Assembly: GCA_051646185.1 (NCBI GenBank)
Contig: JBOFCS010000073.1
Location: 1 to 17,665, forward strand
Reading direction: 5' to 3'
Length of the DNA stretch: 17,665 nucleotides
From: JBOFCS01 sp051646185
Lineage (GTDB): Bacteria > Actinomycetota > Actinomycetes > Mycobacteriales > Mycobacteriaceae
Position 1 is the stretch's first letter; each line of letters opens with the position of its first letter. This document shows positions 5,743 to 12,960 of this stretch, one piece after another. Made by a program: the position numbers and the translations under genes. Below the pieces are notes generated by a model, which saw nothing but the letters and a program-made list of their open reading frames with translations, had not been told where the DNA came from and did no database searches.

Positions 5743-6870
5743 ATGCGTCGGACCCTATTGGTAACCAATGATTTTCCACCTAGACCGGGCGGAATACAAT
5801 CTTATTTAGAGTCTTTCGTTAATCACCTACCTGTTTCTGAGATTGTGGTGTACGCACCACGGTGGCGTGATGATTCTCATCGGAAATTTGATGCTGCACA
5901 ACCTTATGAAGTTATCAGGCATTCGACTACCTTGATGTTGCCTACACCGGCGGTAACTAAGCGAGCTCAGGAAATCGCTGCCACGCATGGTTGTGAAGCA
6001 GTATGGTTTGGTGCTGCAGCACCGTTGGCATTAATGGCTCCGGCTCTCCGAAGAAGCGGGATGTCTCGGGTGATCGCGAGTACTCATGGGCATGAGGTGG
6101 GTTGGTCTATGTTGCCGTTGGCGCGACAGGCTCTGACACGGATTGGCGAAACCAGTGATGTTATTACTTTTGTCAGTAAGTACACTCGGGGAAGATTTTC
6201 TTCAGCCTTTGGCGCGACTGCCGCATTAGAGCATCTTCCCTCCGGAGTGGATACAACAATTTTTCATCCTGATCAGGCTGCCCGCGAAACATTAAGAGCT
6301 AAATATAAATTGGAAGACAGAGCAGTAATTCTTTGCTTGTCTCGGCTAGTTCCGCGAAAAGGTCAAGATATGCTCATTAAGGCGCTTAAGCAGATACGGG
6401 CAACTATTGATGATGCAACGCTGGTGATTGTTGGAGGTGGGCCATATGCTGGTCGGTTGCAGGCGCTAGCAGTAGAGTGCGGAGTTGAGCGACATGTAAT
6501 CTTCACTGGCAGTGTGCCGGCTGAGGAATTAGCTGCACACCACACCATTGCCGATGTTTTTGCTATGCCGTGTAGGACTCGTGGTGGGGGGTTGGATGTA
6601 GAAGGTTTGGGTATTGTTTATCTTGAGGCCTCAGCTACAGGAGTTCCGGTAGTTGCTGGGAAATCTGGCGGTGCCCCTGAAACAGTAATCGATAATGTTA
6701 CAGGGCGAATTGTGGATGGGGAGTCGGTAGATGAGATCGCTCGTACGTTAACTGAAATTTTATCTGATCGAGATAGAGCGGCAGATATGGGAAGGGTTGG
6801 CCGTGACTGGGTAGCAAAAAATTGGCGTTGGGATATTCTTGGTGCGCGTCTTGAACAGTTGCTTAGTTAA
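5743..6870 (+). CDS. pimB: GDP-mannose-dependent PIM1 alpha-1,6-mannosyltransferase PimB'
   Basis: This GT4-family glycosyltransferase adds the second mannose to phosphatidylinositol monomannoside on the cytoplasmic face of the membrane, an early step toward PIMs, lipomannan and lipoarabinomannan. The 375-aa sequence follows M. tuberculosis Rv2188c closely. It has VTNDFPPRPGGIQSYLESF with the acceptor-loop glycines at 16-17, STHGHEVGWSMLP at about 113-125, SRLVPRKGQD at 200-209 for nucleotide-sugar binding, and a GT4 EX7E motif with Glu287 and Glu295 (EGLGIVYLEAS) followed by GGAPE. It starts 4 nt after the HExxH gene with no clear ribosome binding site, suggesting translational coupling. It converges with the decayed gene that follows. 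Confidence 0.94.
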   Translation: MRRTLLVTNDFPPRPGGIQSYLESFVNHLPVSEIVVYAPRWRDDSHRKFDAAQPYEVIRHSTTLMLPTPAVTKRAQEIAATHGCEAVWFGAAAPLALMAPALRRSGMSRVIASTHGHEVGWSMLPLARQALTRIGETSDVITFVSKYTRGRFSSAFGATAALEHLPSGVDTTIFHPDQAARETLRAKYKLEDRAVILCLSRLVPRKGQDMLIKALKQIRATIDDATLVIVGGGPYAGRLQALAVECGVERHVIFTGSVPAEELAAHHTIADVFAMPCRTRGGGLDVEGLGIVYLEASATGVPVVAGKSGGAPETVIDNVTGRIVDGESVDEIARTLTEILSDRDRAADMGRVGRDWVAKNWRWDILGARLEQLLS

Positions 6871-6997
6871 GGGTGGTCGCGATCTAGGTGCAAATACTAT
6901 TAGTTGGTCCAATTCGAAATTTTTTTCCTGTTTTTAGTGTGTAAAATAGTTTATTTAGATGTGTCGTAGCAGGTTTACCTGGTATGCAAGATCTAAG

Positions 6998-7505
6998 TCA
7001 TGCGTAATTGGCAATGGCTGCTTCATCGTTAGCGATTTTTTGCAATCGTTGGGTACGGTACGACTGTGGTGAAATGATGGTAGGGCCATCGGAATCAGTA
7101 GGAGTCAGATCTTGGGGGATAAAGGTTTTAGTAACGATATATTTAAAATTATTGTTGTTCAAAGTGATTCATACATACGATTAGTACAATTGGCTGGCAG
7201 TGCTTGAAATTGTCTAGTGGTTTGAAGTGTAGATGAACAGTGGCAGAGTCTGTTGCGGTAAGCCTGCTACGCGTACTGAGGCTTCATCATCGATGAGATT
7301 AAGTCCATCGTTTTGGGGTGGTGAAACTGTGCCAAGATTAATTTTGAGGCAACGGCGCGATGTGGATCGGTTTTGCATGGGTAACTACCGCATCAATGGC
7401 TGATGCACCCAAAGGAGCGAAAATGTTGTTGGAAATCTGAAGGGCTGGGCCATAGAAAAGAGCGGAGGAGCACCCACTGCCTGTGGGTTTACCGCTTATC
7501 GGCAT
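6998..7505 (-). pseudogene. fadD15: Remnant of fadD15-type long-chain acyl-CoA synthetase (C-terminal part, frameshifted)
   Basis: No intact gene lies here, but the minus strand keeps three pieces in the order of M. tuberculosis FadD15 (Rv2187), recalled from memory. (1) 7505-7338: PISGKPTG...ALFYGPALQI resembles the AVSGGAPLG...HFYRGAGLTI block. (2) 7384-7217, another frame: LGTVSPPQNDGLNLIDDEAS then VRVAGL resembles IGTVGKPVPGNSLRIADDGE then LLVRGG. (3) 7166-6998: FKYIV...LTPT...YRTQRLQKIANDEAAIANYA resembles the C-terminal FRILP...LTPT...KRK...IEAIY block. Stops occur at 7338, 7214 and 7169. The YGLTE AMP-binding motif has been lost, and roughly 100 residues are missing before block 3. In M. 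tuberculosis fadD15 is likewise opposite in strand between pimB' and Rv2186c, which supports the call. The 5' half is absent. Confidence 0.6.
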
Positions 7506-7525
7506 TCGTATGTGAAGCTGTCTTC

Positions 7526-7936
7526 ATGAGTAGTATCCAAGTGGCCGACCAGACTTTCATCGTCGCGCAGTCAAAGGCAATAGGTGGATTAGTTTCACCT
7601 TTGTTGGCACCGGATGGCTTGGCAGAGCGTAACTGGCGTAAGTGGTGGCCAGAGTTAGTGCTTACGGTCCGGGAAGATAGAGGTGAGCAGGGTGTTCGTT
7701 GGCTCGTCAGCGGACCGTACACCGGTACAATGGAGCTCTGGTTGGAGCCAACTCTGGATGGGACCTGCCTCCATTATTTCTTCCACGCTGAACCTACGGC
7801 AATCCCTCCACATAAGCTCGCTAAACTTGACTTAGTAGCCATTAATCGCCAAGCAAGGGTAGCTGGCAAGCGGATGGCTTTTGAGGTTAAGGCGACTCTG
7901 GAGTTGGGGCGGGTACCCGGCGATGGTACCGATTGA
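7526..7936 (+). CDS. SRPBCC (polyketide cyclase/dehydrase-like) family protein, Rv2186c-type
   Basis: This 136-aa cytoplasmic protein has no signal or membrane segment. The pattern WRKWWPELVLTVREDRGEQG, then VRWLVSGPYTGTMELWLEP and LHYFFHAEP, alternates like the strands of a START/SRPBCC helix-grip domain, which normally holds a hydrophobic ligand. Its place before a clearer SRPBCC protein and an ArsA-like ATPase matches Rv2186c-Rv2184c of M. tuberculosis. I chose ATG 7526. Upstream in-frame codons to 7403 would read through the antisense fadD15 remnant and lack family-like residues. GTG 7541 is another possible start. The ribosome binding site (GAAG at 7514) is weak. The ligand is unknown. 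Confidence 0.7.
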   Translation: MSSIQVADQTFIVAQSKAIGGLVSPLLAPDGLAERNWRKWWPELVLTVREDRGEQGVRWLVSGPYTGTMELWLEPTLDGTCLHYFFHAEPTAIPPHKLAKLDLVAINRQARVAGKRMAFEVKATLELGRVPGDGTD

Positions 7937-8089
7937 TTGATTGGTCGCAGTATAGTCTTGGATGAACATGGTTATTACCGGCGTATTGGGCTTAAGAGTA
8001 TGAGATGCTCGAAACTCTTCTAGAGCATAAGTGGGAACATGTGTCCTCAGTGCGGTATTTGGGGATCGAAAGAAAGGTAACCTTGTTGT

Positions 8090-8524
8090 ATGGCTGATAG
8101 GACCACGCAATCAATAGTGATTGCAGCGCCGGTCGAGAAGGTAATGGCGGCAATTGCAGATATCCCTGCGTACCCGGATTGGGTGTCAACGTGTAAAGCT
8201 GCCGAGATACTTGAAACTGGCCCGGATGGTAAGGCCAAGCAGGCGCGATTCTTGCTAGACGCCGGTATGCTTAAAGATACTTATGAGCTCGAGTACACCT
8301 GGTCAGTCGATGGCTCTGCGGTGAGCTGGGAGTTGTTATCGAGTTCTTTACAAAAATCCCAATCCGGTTCCTACACATTGGTTGCCGACGGGGATAAAAC
8401 TAAGGTGACGTATCAACTTACAGTTGATGTAGATATTCCGATGATTGGTCTTTTAAAGCGTAAGGCTGAAAAGATGATTACTGATGCGGCGCTGAAGGAA
8501 CTTAAGAAGCGGGTAGAGGGCTGA
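8090..8524 (+). CDS. SRPBCC family protein, TB16.3/Rv2185c-type
   Basis: This 144-aa START-like protein belongs to the polyketide cyclase/dehydrase and lipid transport superfamily. The N-terminal ADRTTQSIVIAAPVEKVMAA, then IADIPAYPDW, and the C-terminal DIPMIGLLKRKAEKMITDAA, then LKELKKRVEG match mycobacterial TB16.3 nearly along its whole length. The C-terminal amphipathic helix closes the ligand cavity in such folds. The start at 8090 has AAAGG at 8073-8077 upstream. It lies 42 nt before the ArsA-like gene and is probably in one transcript with it. The ligand is unknown; a lipid or polyprenyl compound is a guess from the fold. The 153-nt gap before it holds only a short ATGCTC/GAGCAT inverted repeat (8005-8028). 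Confidence 0.88.
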   Translation: MADRTTQSIVIAAPVEKVMAAIADIPAYPDWVSTCKAAEILETGPDGKAKQARFLLDAGMLKDTYELEYTWSVDGSAVSWELLSSSLQKSQSGSYTLVADGDKTKVTYQLTVDVDIPMIGLLKRKAEKMITDAALKELKKRVEG

Positions 8525-8566
8525 ACGTCAGACTCCTCTACACGGGGAGATGGAGAGGGAGCCGAG

Positions 8567-9883
8567 ATGTCGCCTAAGTCGAGTGCTTCTATCAGATTTT
8601 TTATAGGAAAAGGTGGGGTTGGTAAAACAACCTTGGCTGCGGCTTCGGCTTTAGCTCGGTCTTGTTCAGGTCAGCGAGTGCTTATCGTGTCAATGGACCA
8701 GGCGCATTCATTAGGTGATGCCTTTGCTATTGCCATGGCTGGTGGTGCAGGGGAGTCTTCTTTAGTTGAGCTTAGCGATAATCTTGATGGCCTTGCTCTT
8801 GATACTTTAGCTCTCGCCGAGCAGCAGTGGAGTCGAGGATTACAATTTTTTGCTACCAATGCCGGGCATCAACATGGTCTAGAGTTCGGTGGTTTAGCCC
8901 CAGAGGAACTGATGGTTATACCAGGGGTGCAAGAACTTCTGGGGCTCGATTATGTATCGAAACTTGCAGCTAGTGGCAGGTGGGATGAAATAGTTGTAGA
9001 TTGTGCGCCCACCGCTGAAGTGCTACGGATGTTGACTCTGCCGGATGCTTTGCTGACGTATATGGAAAGATTGTGGCCGCGCCACCGGAGGTTAGTTGCG
9101 GCGGTATCGGGGGATGCACGTTTAGCTCTTATGGTGGGTCTCATTGAAAGGGTATGCAGCTCAGCTGAACGGTTGCGTGAGGTTCTTGGAAACGGTCAAT
9201 TAGTGGGCGCAACTTTGGTGTTAACTCCCGAAAAAGTTGTTGTTGCAGAAGCTGTTCGAACGATTACGGCGCTATCGCTACTTGGTATCCAATTAGATGC
9301 GGTAATCGTCAATCGCACTCTTGCTGAGACAGTAGGTATCCCGGACAGTCAGCTAGGTGGGCATCCGGCAATTCTTTGGTATGAGCAGCGCCTTCGAGAG
9401 CAGCGACAGGTAGTAGGAAGCCTTGCTCATGTTTTAGAGCGCACCCCATTGCAGATTGTCGAGTTTCTCTCGAGTGAACCCACGGGGTTGGGAGCGTTGA
9501 AATCTATTGCCGAAAGTTGTTATGGGACAAATAGTTACAAAAAAAATTTTCGAGAGAATAATGTGAGAGATGATGAGGACAATGAAATTATGCGGCAGCC
9601 TGAGACTGGAGTTATTGGGTTGACTGCGCTTCCAGAGGTTTCACTGGAGTCAGGTACGGGATCGTCCTCGATATATGTATTGCGGCTTGACCTGCCTTTT
9701 ATTGATCCATCCACGCTAAGTTTAGGAAGGGTGGAAGATGACTTAGTTATTGGCGCACAGGGGGTGCGGCGCCGTATTCGGTTAGCTTCGGTATTGCGCC
9801 GCTGCCATGTAGTAGGAGCCGAACTTGATGGTAGTAAATTAACGGTACGGTTTACGCCAAATTTGGAGGTATGGCCACAGTGA
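8567..9883 (+). CDS. ArsA/Get3-like ATPase with C-terminal HSP20-like domain
   Basis: This 438-aa SIMIBI P-loop ATPase is equivalent to Rv2184c by position. It has a deviant Walker A GKGGVGKTT (14-22) with the signature Lys15, a switch motif MDQAHSLGD (Asp44) in place of the DPAHSL of ArsA, and DCAPTAEVLRML (from Asp145) corresponding to DTAPTGHTLR. A charged linker (about 320-345) leads to a beta-rich region at 368-433 (IYVLRLDLPFID...DDLVIGAQGVRRRI), which fits the ArsA_HSP20/alpha-crystallin-like domain of Get3d-type proteins. No arsenite-binding cysteine set or ars genes are nearby, so arsenite transport is unlikely. Chaperoning of hydrophobic clients is the better guess. GGAGAGGGAG precedes ATG 8567. 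Its stop overlaps the next start by 4 nt. Confidence 0.88.
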   Translation: MSPKSSASIRFFIGKGGVGKTTLAAASALARSCSGQRVLIVSMDQAHSLGDAFAIAMAGGAGESSLVELSDNLDGLALDTLALAEQQWSRGLQFFATNAGHQHGLEFGGLAPEELMVIPGVQELLGLDYVSKLAASGRWDEIVVDCAPTAEVLRMLTLPDALLTYMERLWPRHRRLVAAVSGDARLALMVGLIERVCSSAERLREVLGNGQLVGATLVLTPEKVVVAEAVRTITALSLLGIQLDAVIVNRTLAETVGIPDSQLGGHPAILWYEQRLREQRQVVGSLAHVLERTPLQIVEFLSSEPTGLGALKSIAESCYGTNSYKKNFRENNVRDDEDNEIMRQPETGVIGLTALPEVSLESGTGSSSIYVLRLDLPFIDPSTLSLGRVEDDLVIGAQGVRRRIRLASVLRRCHVVGAELDGSKLTVRFTPNLEVWPQ

Positions 9884-10248
9884 CAGGTGTTCCTCCTGAG
9901 CTTGATGTCGAATTGCGTCTACTAGCACAGGCAGTTATTGATCGTTTAGAACCTATCGTGCACGCTGCCGCTAAAGCTCCAACTCAAACTGATGGTACTG
10001 CCAGAGATTCCCCTGTTGGGTGTTCGTGGTGCCCCGTGTGTGCGCTAGCGGCATTGGTTTCTGGGGAGCAGCATGAGTTGTTATCAGTGGTTGCTACCTA
10101 CGGGGCGAGTCTGCTTGTTCTGGTTCGAGCGATGCTTGATGGCGGTTCGGATCTAGCTGCTCCTTCGCAATCGACCGCAACGTCAAAGGAAGGAACTGAG
10201 CCGGGGCTTAGATCTGACTATCAGTTGATCGATGTGACAATTTTATGA
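9880..10248 (+). CDS. Conserved actinobacterial CxxCxxC protein, Rv2183c-type
   Basis: This is a 122-aa protein of unknown function. An N-terminal amphipathic helix (ELDVELRLLAQAVIDRLEPI) is followed by GCSWCPVCALAALVSGEQHE with Cys48, Cys51 and Cys54, a CxxCPxC knuckle that may bind metal. A hydrophobic helix (LLSVVATYGASLLVLVRAML) and a disordered Ser/Thr-rich tail end the protein. I prefer GTG 9880, which overlaps the ATPase stop as GTGA and has GGAGG (9865-9869) 10 nt upstream. ATG 9871 is in frame but only 1 nt from that same ribosome binding site. Tight coupling to the ATPase suggests a shared role. Confidence 0.75.
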   Translation: MTGVPPELDVELRLLAQAVIDRLEPIVHAAAKAPTQTDGTARDSPVGCSWCPVCALAALVSGEQHELLSVVATYGASLLVLVRAMLDGGSDLAAPSQSTATSKEGTEPGLRSDYQLIDVTIL

Positions 10249-10297
10249 GTGGTTTCCCTGATAGTGCTTACAGAAACCGATTGTTGGTGGTGTTGCT

Positions 10298-11269
10298 ATG
10301 TCTTTGACAACTTCGGCGCTGACAATAGGGATTGATATCGGTGGGACCAGTTTAAAGGCGGCGGTAGTCACTGCTGAAGGGCAGATTCTTGATATGCATC
10401 GGGTGTCAACGCCGCATAGCAGTGCTGCACTTGAAGATGCTTTGGAGCGGTCGGTGCTTGAGCTACTTGCTAAGTATCAGGTTGAAGCGGTTGGCCTGGC
10501 TGTGGCGGGTTTTATCGATGCGGATCGGCGTGTAGTCAGATTTGCGCCACACTTGCCTTGGCGCGATACTCCAGTCGTTCATAGGATGAGCAATCGGCTC
10601 AAACTGCCGGTGATGATGGAACATGATGCAAATGCTGCGGCTTGGGCAGAGCTGAGGTTTGGGGCGGCAGTGGGCGGGCAAACTGTCGTTCTGGTAGCAA
10701 TTGGGACCGGAATTGGGGCAGCATTACTTATTGATGGGCAGCTCTACCGAGGTGCATACGGTGTTGCTCCGGAGTTAGGGCATGTTCAGGTGGTGCCAGA
10801 TGGTCGTCGCTGTTCCTGCGGGAAGAGTGGTTGTTGGGAAAGATATTGCAGTGGAACTAGTTTGGCAGAAACGGTAATCGAGTTAGCTGCAAGTTTACCG
10901 CTTTCGTTTACTGAACAATCCGTCCTTGCACGAGATTTAAAACTAGACCCAGGATCACTCACGGGGAAGAGAGTAACTGCCGCTGCCGGAGAAGGGGATC
11001 CTCTTGCTAAGCGCGCGGTGAATGAGTTTTCACGATGGCTTGGACTTGGCTTGGCGATGGTAGGCGATATCTACGATCCAGACCTTATTGTTATTGCAGG
11101 GGGAGTGGCGAGTTCTGCTCCTTTGTTCCTTGATGAGGCGCGTGAGAGCTACTTGCGGCATGTTACGGGTTCGCAATATCGGCGTCAGGCTCGGATTAGG
11201 CGGGCGGAATTAGGCGAAGCGGCGGGAATGATTGGTGCTGCCGATCTTGCCCGTGCTGCAGTGCACTAG
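10298..11269 (+). CDS. glk: ROK-family glucokinase
   Basis: This cytoplasmic sugar kinase phosphorylates glucose to glucose-6-phosphate with ATP. The 323-aa ROK protein has a phosphate-1 loop IGIDIGGTSLKAA (10-22), catalytic Asp110 in EHDANAAAWAE, an ATP-binding GTGIGAALLIDG (136-147), and the ROK zinc motif. The motif comprises His162 (ELGHVQ) and Cys172, Cys174 and Cys179 (CSCGKSGCWE). There is no N-terminal helix-turn-helix, so it is an enzyme and not a ROK repressor. Gene order glk-acyltransferase next to pimB' is also found in C. glutamicum as I recall. ATG 10298 has only a weak GGTGGTG upstream. The substrate could be another hexose such as mannose or N-acetylmannosamine. Confidence 0.85.
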   Translation: MSLTTSALTIGIDIGGTSLKAAVVTAEGQILDMHRVSTPHSSAALEDALERSVLELLAKYQVEAVGLAVAGFIDADRRVVRFAPHLPWRDTPVVHRMSNRLKLPVMMEHDANAAAWAELRFGAAVGGQTVVLVAIGTGIGAALLIDGQLYRGAYGVAPELGHVQVVPDGRRCSCGKSGCWERYCSGTSLAETVIELAASLPLSFTEQSVLARDLKLDPGSLTGKRVTAAAGEGDPLAKRAVNEFSRWLGLGLAMVGDIYDPDLIVIAGGVASSAPLFLDEARESYLRHVTGSQYRRQARIRRAELGEAAGMIGAADLARAAVH

Positions 11270-11306
11270 TAAGGCTAGTGGGATCGGTCGATCGCTTAGG
11301 TGATTC

Positions 11307-11326
11307 CAGCTGGGTGGTCCCAGCTG
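11307..11326. terminator. Strong short hairpin after glk (possible terminator)
   Basis: CAGCTGGG (11307-11314) and CCCAGCTG (11319-11326) pair perfectly around a TGGT loop. No T-run follows, so if it terminates it does so as a U-less hairpin. A second small palindrome, GATCG-GT-CGATC (11282-11293), lies just upstream. Confidence 0.4.
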
Positions 11327-11433
11327 TGGTGGGTAACGCTAGTGCTGAGTAGAGTTGGCACAAGCCGAGCGGAAGTGCTGCGGGGAGTTGCCTTGCAATG
11401 GAGGCTTGTAGCGTGGGACAGAAAGGGAGCGCC

Positions 11434-12153
11434 ATGTGGTATTGGCTGTTCAAGTTTGTCTTTATTGGTCCGCTGCTCAAATTATTTGGGCGTCCCAGCA
11501 TTGAAGGTGCAGAACATTTGCCTCGCAGTGGTGCTGCGATTCTTGCAAGTAATCACCTAGCTGTTGTTGATTCTTTTTATTTGCCTCTGATGGTTAATCG
11601 CCGAATCACTTTTCTGGCAAAGAACGAGTATTTTACTGGTAAAGGATTTAAGGGCGCATTCCAGCGCTGGTTTTTTACGGTGGTGGGACAGGTGCCGATT
11701 GATAGAAGTGGTGCTGATGCGGCTCAACAAGCACTAAAGACTGCTGAACGTATTTTGAGTGAAGGTAAATTGATGGGGATGTATCCAGAAGGTACAAGGT
11801 CCCCTGACGGTCGGCTATTTAAGGGCAAGACAGGATTGGCCAGGTTGGCATTAGAGACCGGGGTTCCGGTTATTCCAGTGGCGATGATCGGTACTGATGC
11901 GGTAAATCCTATTGGTTCGAAATTCCTTAAACCGGGGAAAATATGTATTAAAATAGGTAAGCCACTCGATTTTTCGCGTTTTGATGGACTAGGCGGAAAT
12001 CGATTTATTGAGCGAGCGGTTATTGATGAGGTGATGTATGAGTTGATGCGTCTTTCTGGACAAGAATACGTTGATATTTATGCAGCAAGCCTGAAAGACA
12101 TGCCTGTTGTGGCTGAACCCAGTGATCAGTTATCTAGGGCGGCAGCAAGCTGA
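11434..12153 (+). CDS. 1-acyl-sn-glycerol-3-phosphate acyltransferase (PlsC-like), Rv2182c-type
   Basis: This membrane-associated lysophospholipid acyltransferase (239 aa) is predicted to make phosphatidic acid or acylate a related lipid in phospholipid or PIM synthesis. The hydrophobic N-terminus MWYWLFKFVFIGPLLKLFGR is followed by the catalytic NHxxxxD motif (His41, Asp46 in NHLAVVDSFYLP), FLAKNEYF, GQVPIDR, the substrate-binding YPEGTRSPDG (118-127), and VPVIPVAMIG. C-terminal SGQEYVDIYAASLK matches the mycobacterial protein. The start at 11434 is fixed by AAAGGGAG (11423-11430) and by similarity of MWY; ATG 11398 upstream is in frame but poorly supported. Only the approximate reaction can be inferred. 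Confidence 0.9.
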   Translation: MWYWLFKFVFIGPLLKLFGRPSIEGAEHLPRSGAAILASNHLAVVDSFYLPLMVNRRITFLAKNEYFTGKGFKGAFQRWFFTVVGQVPIDRSGADAAQQALKTAERILSEGKLMGMYPEGTRSPDGRLFKGKTGLARLALETGVPVIPVAMIGTDAVNPIGSKFLKPGKICIKIGKPLDFSRFDGLGGNRFIERAVIDEVMYELMRLSGQEYVDIYAASLKDMPVVAEPSDQLSRAAAS

Positions 12154-12200
12154 ACATATGTTAAGGAAGCTGAGAAAAATTATTAGTGGATAATGGGAAT

Positions 12201-12233
12201 GCGGCAACCGGAATAGTTAATGCCGCCCGGTTG
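12201..12233. repeat. Two mutually exclusive inverted repeats after the acyltransferase gene
   Basis: GCGGCA (12201-12206) can pair with TGCCGC (12221-12226). CAACCGG (12205-12211) can pair with CCGGTTG (12227-12233). The two stems share bases and cannot form together. No T-run follows. This could be a terminator for the acyltransferase transcript. The remaining 12154-12395 region holds no convincing gene; M. tuberculosis has Rv2181 and Rv2180c at this place. Confidence 0.3.
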
Positions 12234-12359
12234 GCACGAGTAAAGCGATTCTTGCAGTAGTGCTGTTAATGGAAAATGGATATCAAACCGTTTCTTGATG
12301 ATCTATCCGCAGGTTGATAATTTTCCGAATAAAAGAATCCAAGTGCTTTGTTGTTGTGA

Positions 12360-12389
12360 TTGTCCACTTCTCTCGTTTGGGCATAAGCT
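12360..12389 (+). promoter_or_regulatory. Promoter for a probably leaderless exoribonuclease transcript
   Basis: A -35-like TTGTCC (12360-12365) and a -10-like TAAGCT (12384-12389) are separated by 18 bp. The GTG start codon at 12396 follows 6 nt after the -10 box, where transcription would be expected to begin. No Shine-Dalgarno sequence is present. Leaderless mRNAs are common in this order. Confidence 0.45.
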
Positions 12390-12395
12390 GTTGCT

Positions 12396-12914
12396 GTGCG
12401 CTATTTCTACGACTGCGAATTCATCGAAGATGGTCGCACTATCGATTTGATCTCCATTGCGGTTGTTGCAGAGGATGGCCGGGAGTTTTATGCGGTATCC
12501 ACCGAATTTGATCCTGACCGTGCGGGTAAGTGGGTGCGGGCAAATGTACTACCAAAACTTCCGCCTCCTTCTTCGCGATTGTGGCGAAGTCGGGCCCAGA
12601 TTCGTCAAGATCTATTCAACTTTCTTACTGAAACATCAACTAGTGCAACACAATCAATTGTTGCAGGGTTTCCTGTTGATATTGAATTATGGGCTTGGGT
12701 ATCTGCTTATGACCATGTAGTGCTATGTCAATTATGGGGGCCGATGACCTCGTTGCCACGAGCATTGCCACGGTTCACCCATGAGTTACGTCAGCATTGG
12801 GAAGCCGCTGGGCGCCCAGATCTCCCGGCAGCACCGCGTGATGCCCATGATGCCTTGGCTGATGCCCGTCATAACCTGGCAAAGTTCAAAGCTATCGAAG
12901 CATCCAAGAGCTAG
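12396..12914 (+). CDS. DEDDh 3'-5' exoribonuclease, Rv2179c-type
   Basis: This 172-aa RNase T/DnaQ-fold exoribonuclease acts in RNA turnover and trims 3' tails. The five DEDDh residues are visible: Asp6 and Glu8 (YDCEFIEDG), Asp106 (AYDHVVLCQLWG), His151 and Asp156 (DAHDALADARHN). The M. tuberculosis relative Rv2179c founded this family, has 3' exoribonuclease activity, and occupies the same place before aroG. GTG 12396 is the only start that keeps the YDCEF strand at the N-terminus; there is no Shine-Dalgarno sequence but a promoter directly abuts it. The stop is 46 nt before the DAHP synthase start. Confidence 0.92.
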   Translation: MRYFYDCEFIEDGRTIDLISIAVVAEDGREFYAVSTEFDPDRAGKWVRANVLPKLPPPSSRLWRSRAQIRQDLFNFLTETSTSATQSIVAGFPVDIELWAWVSAYDHVVLCQLWGPMTSLPRALPRFTHELRQHWEAAGRPDLPAAPRDAHDALADARHNLAKFKAIEASKS

Positions 12915-12960
12915 TGATCCCGTGTGCAGTCGCTATTGGCAGGGCGCTTACGATGGTCCA

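Noticed and set aside
7403..7525. N-terminal extension of the Rv2186c-type gene
   Set aside because: These codons run antisense through the fadD15 remnant and give a Cys/Lys/Arg-rich sequence unlike the family.
12154..12395. Possible minus-strand remnant of Rv2181/Rv2180c (short open pieces such as PLTALLQESLYSCQPGG)
   Set aside because: I could not align the pieces to any block of those proteins with confidence, so no pseudogene is called. A frameshift-aware search would settle it.
12781..12960. N-terminal extension of aroG overlapping the exoribonuclease gene
   Set aside because: The extension is out of frame over a conserved nuclease C-terminus. The family begins at the MNWTVD position.
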